From positions 3,772,913 through 3,836,912 of the forward strand of contig CM040450.1 in NCBI GenBank assembly GCA_022749755.1: DNA of 64,000 nucleotides, written 5' to 3'. A program made the translations under genes and the position numbers. How positions within the stretch are numbered: position 1 is the first letter of the stretch; each line of letters opens with the position of its first letter. Positions 13,381 to 24,709 of the stretch are shown piece after piece. The notes under the pieces are model-generated. The model made no database searches, was not told the DNA's origin, and was given only the letters and a program-made list of their open reading frames with translations. This DNA comes from Azadirachta indica. Its lineage: Eukaryota; Streptophyta; Magnoliopsida; Sapindales; Meliaceae.

Positions 13381-13469
13381 ATCTGTCCCTCCAAAATATT
13401 CACACCAAAAGCACATAATCTTGCTTCAGAGTTCAGATCTCTCTCTTTCCCAGTTGACAACAATAACAG

Positions 13470-14637
13470 GTATATATATTTTTGAGACTCTTTAAGTGTT
13501 TTGTTTCCCGTTTTCTCTAGGTTGGTTTTTTGTATTTACATGCATGCATGCCGGCATGAGTTGAAAAATACGATCTTTTTCTTTTGTTTTCTATTTTTGT
13601 TTTGGGTTTTTGTTTGGAGTTTTAGGGATTTGAATGTGTTTTGTGTGTTAAAATCTTGTATCAGTGTGTTTATAATGTATTAAAACGGCCACTTTGTTCT
13701 GTTTCTGTCAAGAGGTTGTCAATAATACTCTGCTTTCTGTTGCGCAATTTATTAATGAACGATTCACTTGTGGGATTCTTGATAATGAACAAAGTTTATT
13801 TTATTGATAATTTACTTATTTTATTGTGTTGATTCTGACCTTCATAACCGAACAGTGGAAAACCCTCAAATTTATAATTTGTGATTTATTTTTTAAATGG
13901 TGACACTTCAATGATTTCGGGTCTGCGGAGTGATGATCTTAGTCCTAAGCAAGGAATTTATAATTTTTTATGCTAAGTTGACATTAGCTATGCATAAACT
14001 TGACTCATATTTAGCATAATTTTAAATCATCAAAATGGGGTTTATAGATTCTTTAATGATGGTTATCTCTTAATTTCTACTCAGAATTATTATACAACTT
14101 GTTCTCTTTGGTGCTCCCTTTCTGCTCCATTCTGGAGTTCATCATGCCTTCGAACATCATCCTTTGGATTTTAAAGGGATAAAAAATGTTTACTTCAATA
14201 TTTTATTTCCCTGCTGTTCTTTTTCCTCATTCTTATCAAAAAAATGTGTCCTGACTCTTTGTTCCGTTAAATTTTATGCAATGTGTACAGAATCTTTCTA
14301 TAATCAGAATTTGCTCATGGTGTCAATTAGTTTATTTGGCAACATTCATTTGAATTCCTTATAAAGCTTGGTGTGATTACATGCCTGTGTATTGTATTAT
14401 ATTAACTAAACGTGTATGGTAAACGAATATTTCTGTTTATATCCTTGTGCTCTCTTAGGTTGCCAGGAAATGTATGGTAGTATTCCAGATAGTCTTCCAT
14501 TCATGTCCACCTCCTCAACTGCCAAATAAAGCACTAATATAAATCCTGTATTAAAGATAGTGTTTTTGTAATTATTTATGTTTATTGGTGTGAGAATAAA
14601 TCCATTCATTGTAAGAATCACACAGTTGATTTTGCAG
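13470..14637 (+). other. Probable 5'UTR intron of NPF8 copy 2
   Basis: A donor TAACAG|GTATAT at 13469/13470 and an acceptor TTTGCAG|GTGACTT at 14637/14638 would join a short leader exon to the leader just before the ATG at 14706. The interval is T-rich and holds only short, meaningless frames, as expected of an intron. Inferred from splice-site quality alone; RNA evidence is not available here. Confidence 0.5.
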
Positions 14638-14705
14638 GTGACTTCTTCAACATAAAAAGATCAAGTACAAGTTTACTCAGCTAATAAGAAATCCGTGAGG
14701 ATAAC

Positions 14706-17131
14706 ATGGCAGAAGAAGATCTCTATACAAAAGATGGGACGTTGGATATCCATAAAAAGCCTGCAAATAAGAAGACAACCGGAAATTGGAAGGCGTGCCG
14801 TTTTATTCTTGGTATGGTTTTAAACATCTATTGTTTATTCTCTTACCATCTTTTTTCATTAAATCTTTCATGCTGTCTGATGCCTAGGCAAACAATTAAA
14901 ATTGTCTTGCAGGAAATGAATGTTGTGAGAGGCTGGCATATTATGGGATGAGTACCAATCTGGTGAACTATCTCCAGAAGATTCTCAATCAGGGAAATGT
15001 TACTGCATCAAACAATGTCACAAATTGGTCCGGAACCTGCTATATCACACCACTAATTGGAGCATTTCTAGCTGATTCATACTTGGGGAGATACTGGACC
15101 ATTGCCATTTTCTCAATTGTCTATTTCTTTGTAAGTTTGATTCGAAAAATTATAATCTATTAACCCATAAAAGTTTGGATAGGATGCTTTTCAGTTTCTC
15201 AACTGTATAGTTGGCGGCATTAGACAAGTTAATTGCAACTTTGAACAAATCTGAGAGTCAAGTCCCCTCAAGTCTTTCCATTTGGTATTGCTCTTTATTT
15301 TGGTTCCCGTGAAAATTTGTCATTGAAACCTTTCTGGCTTGAAATTTTCCATTTCTTAGTAGGGGATGGCACTTCTTACATTATTGACTGCTGTTTCTTC
15401 TGAAAGCTTTTGAAGAAATTAATGGGACATGGATTTATTTGTTACTATCTGACCAGGTTTCTTAATAATACTGAACGGAAATGAAAGACCTTAAGACAAG
15501 TCATCATTTTGCACAAAATTATATGTTGTCAAATATGCTCATTTTTCCTCATAACTGATGAATTGTTATTTTTCTTGCAGGGAATGACATTGTTAACATT
15601 GACTGCTTCTGTCCCTGGATTAAAGCCATCTTGTGAAAAGGATGCTTGCCATCCAACAGGAGCACAAAAAGCAGCTACCTTTGCAGCACTTTACTTGATT
15701 GCTCTTGGGACTGGTGGTATTAAGCCATGTGTCTCATCCTTTGGTGCAGATCAATTTGATGAAACTGACGATAGTGAGAGGGAGAAGAAGAGCTCCTTTT
15801 TTAATTGGTTTTACCTTTCAATCAATTTTGGGGCACTTATTGCTTCTTCTGTTCTGGTGTGGATACAAATGAATGTGGGCTGGGGTTGGGGGTTTGGAAT
15901 CCCAGCAGTTGCGATGGCCATTGCAGTTGTGTCTTTCTTCTCAGGTAGCCGGTTGTATCGGCTACAAAAACCTGGAGGGAGTCCACTTACAAGGATTTTG
16001 CAGGTTATAGTTGCGTCCTTTAGGAAAGCAAATGTTCAAGTTCCTGCTGATAAGTCTCTCCTTTATGAGACTTCAGATGAGGACTGTGCTATCGAGGGAA
16101 GCCGAAAACTCGAGCCAACAGACAAATTTAAGTAAGTGTATTGGTTATCTTAGGTTTTCCTTTTCCTTACTGATCTGCTTTAAGAAAATTGACTACCCGG
16201 CCCTTCCTACACATTATTTGGAATTGTCTGAAGCTTTTCATTCGTTTGATAAATTTGTTTGGTTGGTTGGTCCTATAAACAAAATTATTGAATCACAGGT
16301 TCTTTGACAAGGCTGCTGTAGAGACCCAGGCTGATCGCATCAAGGGCTTTCCAAACCCATGGAGACTCTGTACTGTAACTCAAATTGAGGAGCTCAAGTC
16401 CATAATCAGATTGCTACCAGTATGGGCATCTGGAATCGTATTTGCAACTGTGTACAGTCAAATGAGCACCATGTTTGTTCTACAAGGAAACACAATGGAC
16501 CAACACATGGGACCACACTTCAAGATTCCATCAGCATCCCTCTCTCTCTTTGACACTCTGAGTGTGATCTTCTGGGCTCCTGTATATGACCAAGTGATTG
16601 TACCAGCAGCGAGAAAATTCACCGGCCATGATCGAGGCTTCACTCAACTCCAACGTATGGGCATTGGACTCGTCATCTCCATTTTTGCCATGCTTACTGC
16701 AGGGATTTTGGAGGTTGTTCGGCTAGACATAGTCAAAAGGAACAACTACTTATGATCTAGAGTACATTCCCTTGTCGATATTCTGGCAAGTCCCACAGTA
16801 CTTTCTTATTGGGTGTGCAGAAGTTTTCACTTTCATCGGACAGTTAGAATTCTTCTATGACCAGGCACCTGATGCTATGAGAAGCTTGTGCTCGGCTCTA
16901 TCACTGACAACTGTGGCATTAGGCAATTACTTGAGCACATTGCTTGTTACTGTTGTGACCAAAGTGACTACAAAGCACGGGAAGCTTGGTTGGATACCGG
17001 ATAATTTGAACCAGGGACATCTTGATTACTTCTACTGGCTCTTGGCAATCCTGAGTGTGGTGAATTTCCTTGTGTATCTATGGATTGCAAAGTGGTTTAC
17101 CTACAAGAAGGCTACTGGACGAGCAAAGTGA
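14706..17131 (+). CDS. NPF8.2-like: NPF8.1/8.2-type (PTR1/PTR5) di/tripeptide transporter, one 1-bp insertion
   Basis: Proton-coupled uptake of di- and tripeptides, at the plasma membrane in characterised relatives. Four exons: 14706-14811, 14913-15130, 15581-16131, 16299-17131. The N-terminus [12 protein letters not shown] and [19 protein letters not shown] match Arabidopsis PTR1/PTR5 closely. The sequence then shows [11 protein letters not shown] (the ExxER motif), [19 protein letters not shown] and a C-terminus ending in GRAK. Exon lengths sum to 1708 nt, one too many. At 16750-16751 an extra T turns the expected NNYYDLEYIP into NNYL plus a TGA stop (about codon 443). The frame from 16772 onward then continues normally to the family's usual end. 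Without that base the product is 568 aa, the normal family size. As written it loses roughly the last 125 residues, including the final helices. It is either a very recent mutation or a base-call error. Confidence 0.88.
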
Positions 17132-18225
17132 CACAAAAAAAGTAATGGTATTGGTCGGTGGATTGATTTGAGATAATTGTGTGTTTTGTTAGGAGTTTAA
17201 AGTCTTTAGCTTGATGATTTCGGTAACTGTAACGATTTCGTTTACTTCTGTTTGTGTTTGATAGATAAAATTGCTTGTACATATAATTTCAAGTTTCAAA
17301 AAATCCAAATTTCAATCAATCTTGTTGACAGTTTCGTGTTTGGTAATTTGAAAAGACAAAAGGCTGAAAGGAATCTGGTATTGCTCCCAAAATTTTTCTT
17401 ACCTTACAGAAATTATTTTCTATTTATTTTGTAAAATTGATATAATCATATTTAAAAGTTTGTCTTTTTTATGTATAAAACTAAACCAGAATATATTTTT
17501 ATTTTCAATGTAGGAAACTACTCGTGTTTGTAAGCAATGTTTTTTTCAGCAAGGATAGAAGAAAAAAAAAAGATATTTTGACATAATTATTCTTATAAAT
17601 ATTGTTTAAATAAGGTAAAATCATGCCCATAGGATAAAAAGGGTTTTATCATAAAGAAAACTTTTTTTTTATTTTAAGGATATATGTTCACATCTTTCTG
17701 CATTTACATAATGGGTATATATAAGGTATAATTTTTTTAGTTCAAATAAAAATGTCTTAAACTAAGTCTTTTATATATATATATATCTGTTGGTGTAATT
17801 TGTAGAGAAGTATCTCTTAAATAGTTTTTACATGAAAAAAAATTTAAAATTAAACTTGCTTCAAAGAGCTGAGTCACTAAAAAAGGTAAAAGGAAAAAAT
17901 AATCGTAATGATTGAAAGAAGACCTGCAGGGGGAATTAAATGGGCTTATTAGTCCCAAGAAGATAATTGGGCAACGGCCAAGCCCAAATAGGTGGGGGTT
18001 TTAATTTATGATGGACGGCTAAGTTCGTCGACACTTTTTTGGGACAAGTAGACGAATAATAATATAAATCATTATTGAACGCATAACATGATAATGAACA
18101 GAGAATTGTGGGGTTCAAAAAATTTCCACCGTCTAATACAAAATCCTCCCTCCATCTTCTCAGTTTTTCTCCAAGAATCAAATCAAAGAGAAGAAAAAGA
18201 AAGAAAAAAAGAAAGAAAAAGAACC
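17132..18225. other. Intergenic region before the plastid coiled-coil gene
   Basis: The first about 150 bp are likely the 3'UTR of NPF8 copy 2. The rest is AT-rich with a short (TA)n run at about 17772-17786. The last 40 bp before 18226 are a purine-rich (GAAA)n leader. No separate gene seen. Confidence 0.5.
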
Positions 18226-19117
18226 ATGATTGCCCTCAAAGCTGTTCAAACATCATCCTTAACCCCAGCTAAGCATTCATTTTTTAACACGAGAAGATTT
18301 GCGAGTATAAAAAGTTCATTTGTGTCCCTCTGCAAGTCCAAAGATTCAGAATCTGAGGAATCCTCCCCTGACGGAGACACTCGAAAGCAAGAGCTGCTGG
18401 CAAGAATTGCAATGCTTCAAGCTCAGAAAGTTCGTCTTACCGACTATTTGGATGAAAGATCAGCTTATCTGACTCAATTTGCTGACGAAGCCAATGCGGA
18501 GTTTGACAAGGTTGGAGAGGATGCTCTCAAAGGACTCGATGAAGCTAGTGAAAGGGTCTGTATGTATAATATGTTAATATGTTCATGCATTAGTTGGAGA
18601 TAAAAAGGGTTTTAGTTTTTATGCAATAAGGTTCATAAGTTCATAACTCACTTGTTCGCTTTCTGGTTAGCAGATAATGGGGAATATAGAAAGCCAAATG
18701 CAAGCCTTTGAACAAGCTGCAGAAGAGAACAGAGTGGAGATTGAACAAAATGATAGCAAGTTGGCTGAATTTGAAGGTCAAATGGTGGAAGACAGGAATG
18801 AGGGGATGTTCTTTAAGAGCCTAGGGCAGAAAAAAAAGCCTGTAGATAAAGCAAAAGCTAAGGACGAAATGAAGAAGATAAAAGAGACGACTAAAAAAAA
18901 TGCTGGGTCAAAAACAAGGAGAAACATTTACCTTGCTTTAATTGGTCTGCTGGTGATTGGAATTGCTGATTCTTTCATTTCTTCATCTGACTGGCGAAAA
19001 GTTGCTGTTCTGGGAGCAATTTTAGTGCCTTTGGTTCTTCAATTCCTCTACGAACAACGGATGCTATCAGAAACAGAAACAACAAGAGACAAAAAGACTG
19101 ACCAAGAAAAGAAATGA
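18226..19117 (+). CDS. Probable chloroplast-targeted coiled-coil membrane protein, function unknown
   Basis: Two exons, 18226-18555 and 18674-19117, give 257 aa in a clean frame. The first about 45 residues are rich in Ser, Thr, Lys and Arg and poor in acids, as in a plastid transit peptide (MIALKAVQTSSLTPAKHSFF). Residues about 55-190 are highly charged and heptad-like, predicted coiled coil. Two hydrophobic stretches follow, NIYLALIGLLVIGIADSFI and KVAVLGAILVPLVLQFLY, forming a likely membrane hairpin, then a charged tail ending DQEKK. Size and its place beside the At3g09060-like PPR gene suggest it corresponds to At3g09050, but that is from memory and unverified. No enzymatic motif is visible. 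The ATG at 18226 follows a purine-rich leader and is preceded by ACC; an upstream in-frame ATG at 18088 lies in what looks like the leader. Confidence 0.75.
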
Positions 19118-20255
19118 AAATCCTTCCTCTCCTCCCGTTTATTGAATATTATGCGTAAGATTCTTTTAGCCTTAATTTCAAAATATAGCATGATACATAA
19201 CCCCAGGTGAAAACTAAACAAGAGGGGCTGATACATCAAGCACGTTTGCTTTTGCATCATCTTCTTCTGATCTCAGTGATATCACAGGAATCACCAAAAC
19301 CCAAGTACTGATTTGACATGTATGATGCTTTGTCAAATTTCCCAATCATCTCATCTTGAGTAGATAAGTATTGGATCCCTTCTCATAAACATACACGCCA
19401 AAATACAAGCAAAAGCTCTAAGCTTTCTGCCTTCCATGTCTGAGGTCTAAATACTGACCTATAACCAGTATCCAAGGCAACATTACTAAGTTTAGCCCAC
19501 ACAAATGCTGCAGCTGCTTAGACAAAAACGGAAATTATTGTTTCAAATATGATGTTTGATATTCATAGCCACTCAATTGGTTCATCAAACATACCTAATT
19601 GTTGGATTTGTTGTAGAGATGTCTAGTAGTAGTTAGCCCATCCACCTTGGTATTTATCTGACCATTCCAAAAATTCCCTTCCAAATTTTACATATTTATT
19701 TGAGTTTCTACAACTACCTTAATGCGAAAATTCGTGGCAAGATCTAAGGCCTCAGCACTGAACTTATTAGCCATAACCACTAAAAGCTCTACATGCTAGT
19801 TGACAAGAAGGATTCTGATATGCCCATCGAAGGTACATCTGCAAAAACAAGCATGCACAACCTTATAAGGAAATGAAAATAATCATAAGGTTATAATTCA
19901 TTAATTGCAGAAAACTCACTCGTACCTCAACTTCAATGCAAAATGTCTCCATTTTCGGATCCACTGGTTTTTTAGGATTGATACTTGAACCAAGCACCAA
20001 AACGGAGGAAATTCAATAGGGATCATATCATCTCTTAAGACTAGCCCACAGACTAGTTCCAGTGTTTCTTCTTGTGTAGTGGCCCTCAGCCACTAATGCA
20101 GTCTAAAAGAGAAGAAAAGTAATATAACAATCAAAAGATCATTTATGTCATACAGTATATGACTTAGAAGTTGCTGCAGTAGGTGATAAAAATTGACCAA
20201 CACAAAACAACTGTGGTAGTTCATACTTACTATCAAGCTTTTAAAAACCAAAGGA
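19118..20255. other. Convergent 3' region between the coiled-coil and PPR genes
   Basis: No coding frame of note. Less AT-rich than other intergenic DNA here. On the minus strand it has acceptor-like sites such as TTTTTGCAG|ATGTACC near 19840, which suggests a spliced 3'UTR of the PPR gene, a common arrangement for PPR loci. Both flanking genes end into this interval. Confidence 0.4.
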
Positions 20256-22403
20256 TCACGTAGAAGCCCCATTGTTAATCACTGCTCTCACAAGTATGTG
20301 CCACGTAATGGCATTTGGAAGAATTCCTCGTTGCAACGCGTCATCCAGGAATTCTATAGCATCTGATATTCTACAGCAAGAACACAGCCCCTTGAGAGTA
20401 ATGTTATAAGATATGATATCTGGTTGAAGCCCATTTTTCAGAATATGATCCCAAATCTCAAATGCCTTCTCGCAGTCTCTAGTTTTGTAAAACCCCTCCA
20501 TGAGTGTGTTGTGAGTCACAAGATTTGGAGCACAGTTCGTCTTCTTCATGTTTGAATAGAGATGCAAAGCATCTTCAACTTTGCCTGCAGAACAAAGCCC
20601 ATGAATTAAAATATTGTACATAATTACATCAGGCCTAAAACCCTTTTCGAGAACTTGGTGCCAGAGGTTGAGAGCCATGTCAATCTTCTTGCCTCGGCAA
20701 AGGCCATTCATCAACAAGCTATATGTGATCATGTCTGGCTTCCAACCTTTCTGTAGCATTTCTTTAACAAAAGAGTATGCCTCACTAAATCTTTCAGCCT
20801 TACATAAACCATTGATGAGAGTGTTATATGTGACAATAGTTGGGAAGCAACCCTTTGTGTCCATTTCCCTAAAAAGGCGAATTGCCTCCTCAAGTTTTGA
20901 AGCTCGGATAAACCCATTCATAAGTGTATTGCAAGCATGAGTGTTCAATTTACAGCCATGCTTATCCATTCGATTGACTAAACTGGCTGCATCATTTAAT
21001 TTCCCTTCCTTGCATAACCCATCAATCATGGAGGTATATGCGTATGTATCCAAATCACCTCCGTCTTCTGCCTCTTTTAATATATGTAATGCCTTATTCA
21101 AATACCCATTCTTACACAAGCCGTGTATTAGAACTCCATAAGTTGTGGAATCCGCTCTGCAAACCTTATCCGGCAAGAGCTTCCAAATAGAAATAGCTTC
21201 ATCTACCTTTCTATTCTCCAATAAACCTTTAAGCATTATATTATAACTCACAACACTGCGACAACCTTTTTTTCCCATCACCTCCCATAGTTCAAAACAC
21301 TCCTTAATTTTTCCAACCCTACAAAACCCATTGAGCATAGCATTTTGAGTAACCACATCAGCTGAAATTCCACTTTCTACCATTTCTCTATAAACCCTTT
21401 CAGCGGCATCAACATTCCCGGCCTTACACAACCCATGTATAAAACTACTGTAAGTAAACAAATCCTTCTCTCTTTCATTCTTCTTCATCCTATCCCACAT
21501 CTCCAAACACTCCTCAAACCTTCCACATTTAGGCAAACCATTAATCATTACATTATAAGTAACCACATTTGGATAAACCGAAGACTGCACCACCAACCTC
21601 TCCCAAATTTCCTTAGCTTTCACATAATCCTCTTTTTGAAAGAAGACATCGATTAAAATATTATAACACATGACATCAGGGTCCACACCTCTCACAAACA
21701 TTTCATCAAACACCTCCAATGCACCCTCCAAATCCCCACTTTTTCCCAACTCATTAATCAGAGTACCATAACTATAAGCATCAGGCTTGAAACCATTTTT
21801 CCACATCCAATTTAACAACCCTCTTGCCTTCTCAAATCGCCTCTTTTTACACGAAATCTTGATCAAAATATTATAGGTCTGCAAATTTGGGGAAATACCA
21901 GCAGTCACACAATAAGAAATGAAAGACTCGGCGCGCTCCCACTGCTTTGACTCAACAAAAGCGTTTAACAGAGCATTGTAAGACCTTACGCCAGCTTCAC
22001 ATCCAAAAATTTCGCTCATACGTCGAAATATATCCAGTGCTTTATCAGGCATTAAGTTCTTAGCGTACGCTTGGATAACTGTCAAAGCTACATCTTCAGA
22101 GCACTTGCATTTCTGAGCTTTTATGAGTTCAACAATCCGACTGACGTGGACGACGAGTTTTGGGTCGACGAGTCGGCGGAGGATGTGTTGGAATACGTCC
22201 ACTGAGTGGGTGTAACCAGGTTCCCGAGTCGCTGAGTCGAACAGAGCAAGTACCGAGTGAGGGTTTTTCTCCGCCTTGAGGAGTCGAAGGAGTCGTTTCG
22301 CGGTGGTGACCATGGCAGTGGCAACGGTGGTAATTTTTTGAGCTCTGGAAAGTTCATTGTTGTAGCATGTTTTGGCAGGGATACGGCGTCGGATTGTTAC
22401 CAC
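20256..22403 (-). CDS. P-class pentatricopeptide repeat protein, At3g09060-like
   Basis: An intronless 715-codon frame. PPR proteins bind organellar RNA in a sequence-specific way and affect its stability, processing or translation. From about residue 105 to 710 the protein is an array of roughly sixteen to seventeen 35-residue repeats of the form TYN.LI.GLCK.G....A..L...M...G..P, with no E, DYW or SMR domain, so it is pure P class. Residues about 31-100 (MVTTAKRLLRLLK through DSATREPGYTHSVDVFQHILRRL) match the start of Arabidopsis At3g09060 well. The first ATG at 22403 adds 30 basic residues. The ATG at 22313 has a better context (GCCATGG) and aligns with the homolog, so either may be used. 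The longer form looks more like an organelle presequence. Confidence 0.92.
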   Translation of the reverse strand: MVTIRRRIPAKTCYNNELSRAQKITTVATAMVTTAKRLLRLLKAEKNPHSVLALFDSATREPGYTHSVDVFQHILRRLVDPKLVVHVSRIVELIKAQKCKCSEDVALTVIQAYAKNLMPDKALDIFRRMSEIFGCEAGVRSYNALLNAFVESKQWERAESFISYCVTAGISPNLQTYNILIKISCKKRRFEKARGLLNWMWKNGFKPDAYSYGTLINELGKSGDLEGALEVFDEMFVRGVDPDVMCYNILIDVFFQKEDYVKAKEIWERLVVQSSVYPNVVTYNVMINGLPKCGRFEECLEMWDRMKKNEREKDLFTYSSFIHGLCKAGNVDAAERVYREMVESGISADVVTQNAMLNGFCRVGKIKECFELWEVMGKKGCRSVVSYNIMLKGLLENRKVDEAISIWKLLPDKVCRADSTTYGVLIHGLCKNGYLNKALHILKEAEDGGDLDTYAYTSMIDGLCKEGKLNDAASLVNRMDKHGCKLNTHACNTLMNGFIRASKLEEAIRLFREMDTKGCFPTIVTYNTLINGLCKAERFSEAYSFVKEMLQKGWKPDMITYSLLMNGLCRGKKIDMALNLWHQVLEKGFRPDVIMYNILIHGLCSAGKVEDALHLYSNMKKTNCAPNLVTHNTLMEGFYKTRDCEKAFEIWDHILKNGLQPDIISYNITLKGLCSCCRISDAIEFLDDALQRGILPNAITWHILVRAVINNGAST

Positions 22404-22571
22404 CGAAGCCTTTCCCGACTGGATACGAGGAGAAATTCATTGTGTTCGCGTCTTTAGAAGGCGCGGACTCTCGAGGGAGGACTGCATGAACCGTTCAAAT
22501 CGGGTGGGACCCGCCCATATGTTTTGACCCGGCTCGATCAGGGACGCTACGGATATAAGACATAAATTTGT

Positions 22572-22582
22572 AATATATATTA

Positions 22583-22616
<34 letters not shown>

Positions 22617-22617
22617 G
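22572..22617. repeat. (AT)n microsatellite upstream of the PPR gene
   Basis: Imperfect TA/AT repeat about 170 bp beyond the PPR start, lying in its promoter region. Confidence 0.8.
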
Positions 22618-22954
22618 AAAAGCATACAATTTTAAATATTAAATATAGATTAACTTAAAGCTTTATAAATAATATAAAAATAATTATTCTTGTCATTGAT
22701 CATAGTTTATCAAAAAAATAGTTAATGTTATTGAGATATAACTAATAAATTTTTAGTGTATAGTTAAAAAATAAACATATTTAAAATATAATATATCACA
22801 TTTTCCTACACAAAATTTTCAACCACTAAATGAATACATTCAATTACAAAAACATGCATTAGGGCATCCAAAAAGAAATAAAGAGCCACTAATTTTAACC
22901 CTAGCAAATGAAGTGCAAGTTGCAACTTGTTTTGGTTATAAAATAATCTCTTGT

Positions 22955-24143
22955 ATTTTGTTAGGGATATCTTCAACTTTACTTCTTAAATTATTGACAA
23001 TCTTCATTTGTAACTTAAAATGTTGAAAAGTCATCATCACTATCCCATTTTCCGTCCATTTACACTTAAAATTAACAGAAATTGATAAAATTACATTCTT
23101 ATCCTCAGTTTAGTTGCTTTAATCTATATAAAGACATAAATATCCTTATATTTAGTGTTCATAGTGCATTTAAAAAGACCAAGGTAGCCTCATATATAAT
23201 GAATAACTTGTGAATATATATTAAAATATATTTATTGTATACTATATTATTATTGTTTTTTAAATAAAAAATTAGTCATCAAATGAAATACTTGTGTGAA
23301 AAAGTTATTTTAATTTTTAATTTTTAATTTTTTATTTTTTAAACAAAAAATATATTTGAAATAAGAAGATGTTTTTTTCATGGTTAAATATAATATATAT
23401 ATATATATAATTCAATAACAAATTCGGTTAAACAGATATAAAGACAATTTTTTCCTTTACTAACACTAATCCAATTATGTAATTATCCAAATCAAATTAG
23501 GGTTTGTCTATTTCAATCCAACAAATTATATGTGCAAATCAATAGATCTAAAATTCAAAATAAAGAAATTCAAGTCAATTTGATATTTATTTCACAATCA
23601 AGTTAATTGCAATCTAAAATTTAGCCTGCAATCAATAATTAAAAAATAATTAAATTCCAAAAAAATAACAGATCTCCAGTTATCAAAAGCCAACGATGGA
23701 AAGAAAAAAAAAGTTAATTCCAAAAACAATGACTGAGCCAATAATGCAAAGCAAAAAAGAAGAGAAAAAAAACAGGTCTTCAATTTGAAGTCTGCAACCA
23801 ATAATTTCATGATTCCGCTGAGAGAAGAGAAGAGAACGAGAGAAAAGCAAGGAGAGAGAAGGAAGAGATAAGGAAGAAAAGAGGAGGAGAGAGAAAGGAA
23901 GGAAAAGAATATTTTTTTTATTAAATTTAACCATGAAATTACAAGTTTATCCTTAAATTTTATAGATACAACAATTTTTTATTTTATAGAATAATTACAA
24001 GTTTAACCATGAAATTACAATTTTTTATTTTATAGATAGTTGCTAGAAAATGGGTACTTATTGATGACTTTTTAACATTTTAGATTATACATGAAGATTG
24101 TCAATAATTTAGGGAGTAAAGTTGAAAATATCCCATTTTATTA
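22955..24143. mobile_element. Non-autonomous TIR element A (MULE-like), with 9-bp target duplication
   Basis: The element runs from 22964 to 24134 (1171 bp). Its ends are inverted copies: GGGATATCTTCAACTTTACT at the left and its near-complement ending GTTGAAAATATCCC at the right. The inverted similarity continues for about 95 bp (shared ATTATTGACAATCTTCAT). It is flanked by ATTTTGTTA (22955-22963) and ATTTTATTA (24135-24143), a 9-bp duplication with one mismatch. Long terminal inverted repeats plus 9-bp duplications are the hallmark of Mutator-like elements. No transposase frame is present. Inside are a polypurine tract (about 23818-23910) and a partial tandem repeat of TTTAACCATGAAATTACAA at 23928-24035. 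Confidence 0.72.
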
Positions 24144-24472
24144 TTAAAAATTTTGTATTTCAACAATAGAATATATGCATTTTTAGTATCAAACAGAGTT
24201 ATATATAATGACCTTAATCGAGCTACACTTAAATTGTCCGAATATATTCTTATATTTTTTAATATGCTAATTTTACAATAAATAAAAAATACATCAATTA
24301 TTTAAGTTGGTGAAAATTTTAATGGACTAGATAAAAGTGATAAAAGATAAATGTTAACGTAATAATAGATGCAACAGAAATTGACAAATTAAAGGATACA
24401 ATCAAAATAGTAAAAGTCACAATAAATATTCTAATAGTTTATTTTGTAAGTTTCTTTAAAATCTAATTTCAT

Positions 24473-24620
24473 CTTTACCTTTAAAAGTTGTTTCTAAAAC
24501 CTATTTGATTATGAAATAAGTAGCTTAAAAAAATGTCTATTAAATACAAATTTTGTCGAACATTATAAAATAAGTTGCTTTTAACTTCATTGTAGCAATC
24601 TCAGGTAAAACTTAAATCAA
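24473..24620. mobile_element. Partial copy of the hAT/MITE family also in the ELM2 intron
   Basis: The stretch GATTATGAAATAAGTAGCTT through GTAGCAATCTCAGGTAAAAC resembles the right half of the element at 34200-34674 (GATTATGAAATGAGCAACTT through CAGCAATCCCAAACGGAGCC). The left half is not recognisable, so this is a fragment. Confidence 0.4.
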
Positions 24621-24709
24621 ATACATCTAATAAATACATAATTAATTTACAATAATTAATACACAAATAAAATATAATTTCAACCATTTAATAAAAATTA
24701 ATCCAACAA

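Noticed and set aside
1409..17131. Laccase plus two NPF transporters as a metabolic gene cluster
   Set aside because: Similar adjacency exists in Arabidopsis (from memory LAC10 beside PTR5), so inherited linkage explains it. No shared pathway or co-oriented tailoring enzymes.
18088..18225. In-frame upstream ATG extending the coiled-coil protein
   Set aside because: The extension is purine-rich leader sequence (EKERKKERKR) and would bury the transit-peptide-like start at 18226.
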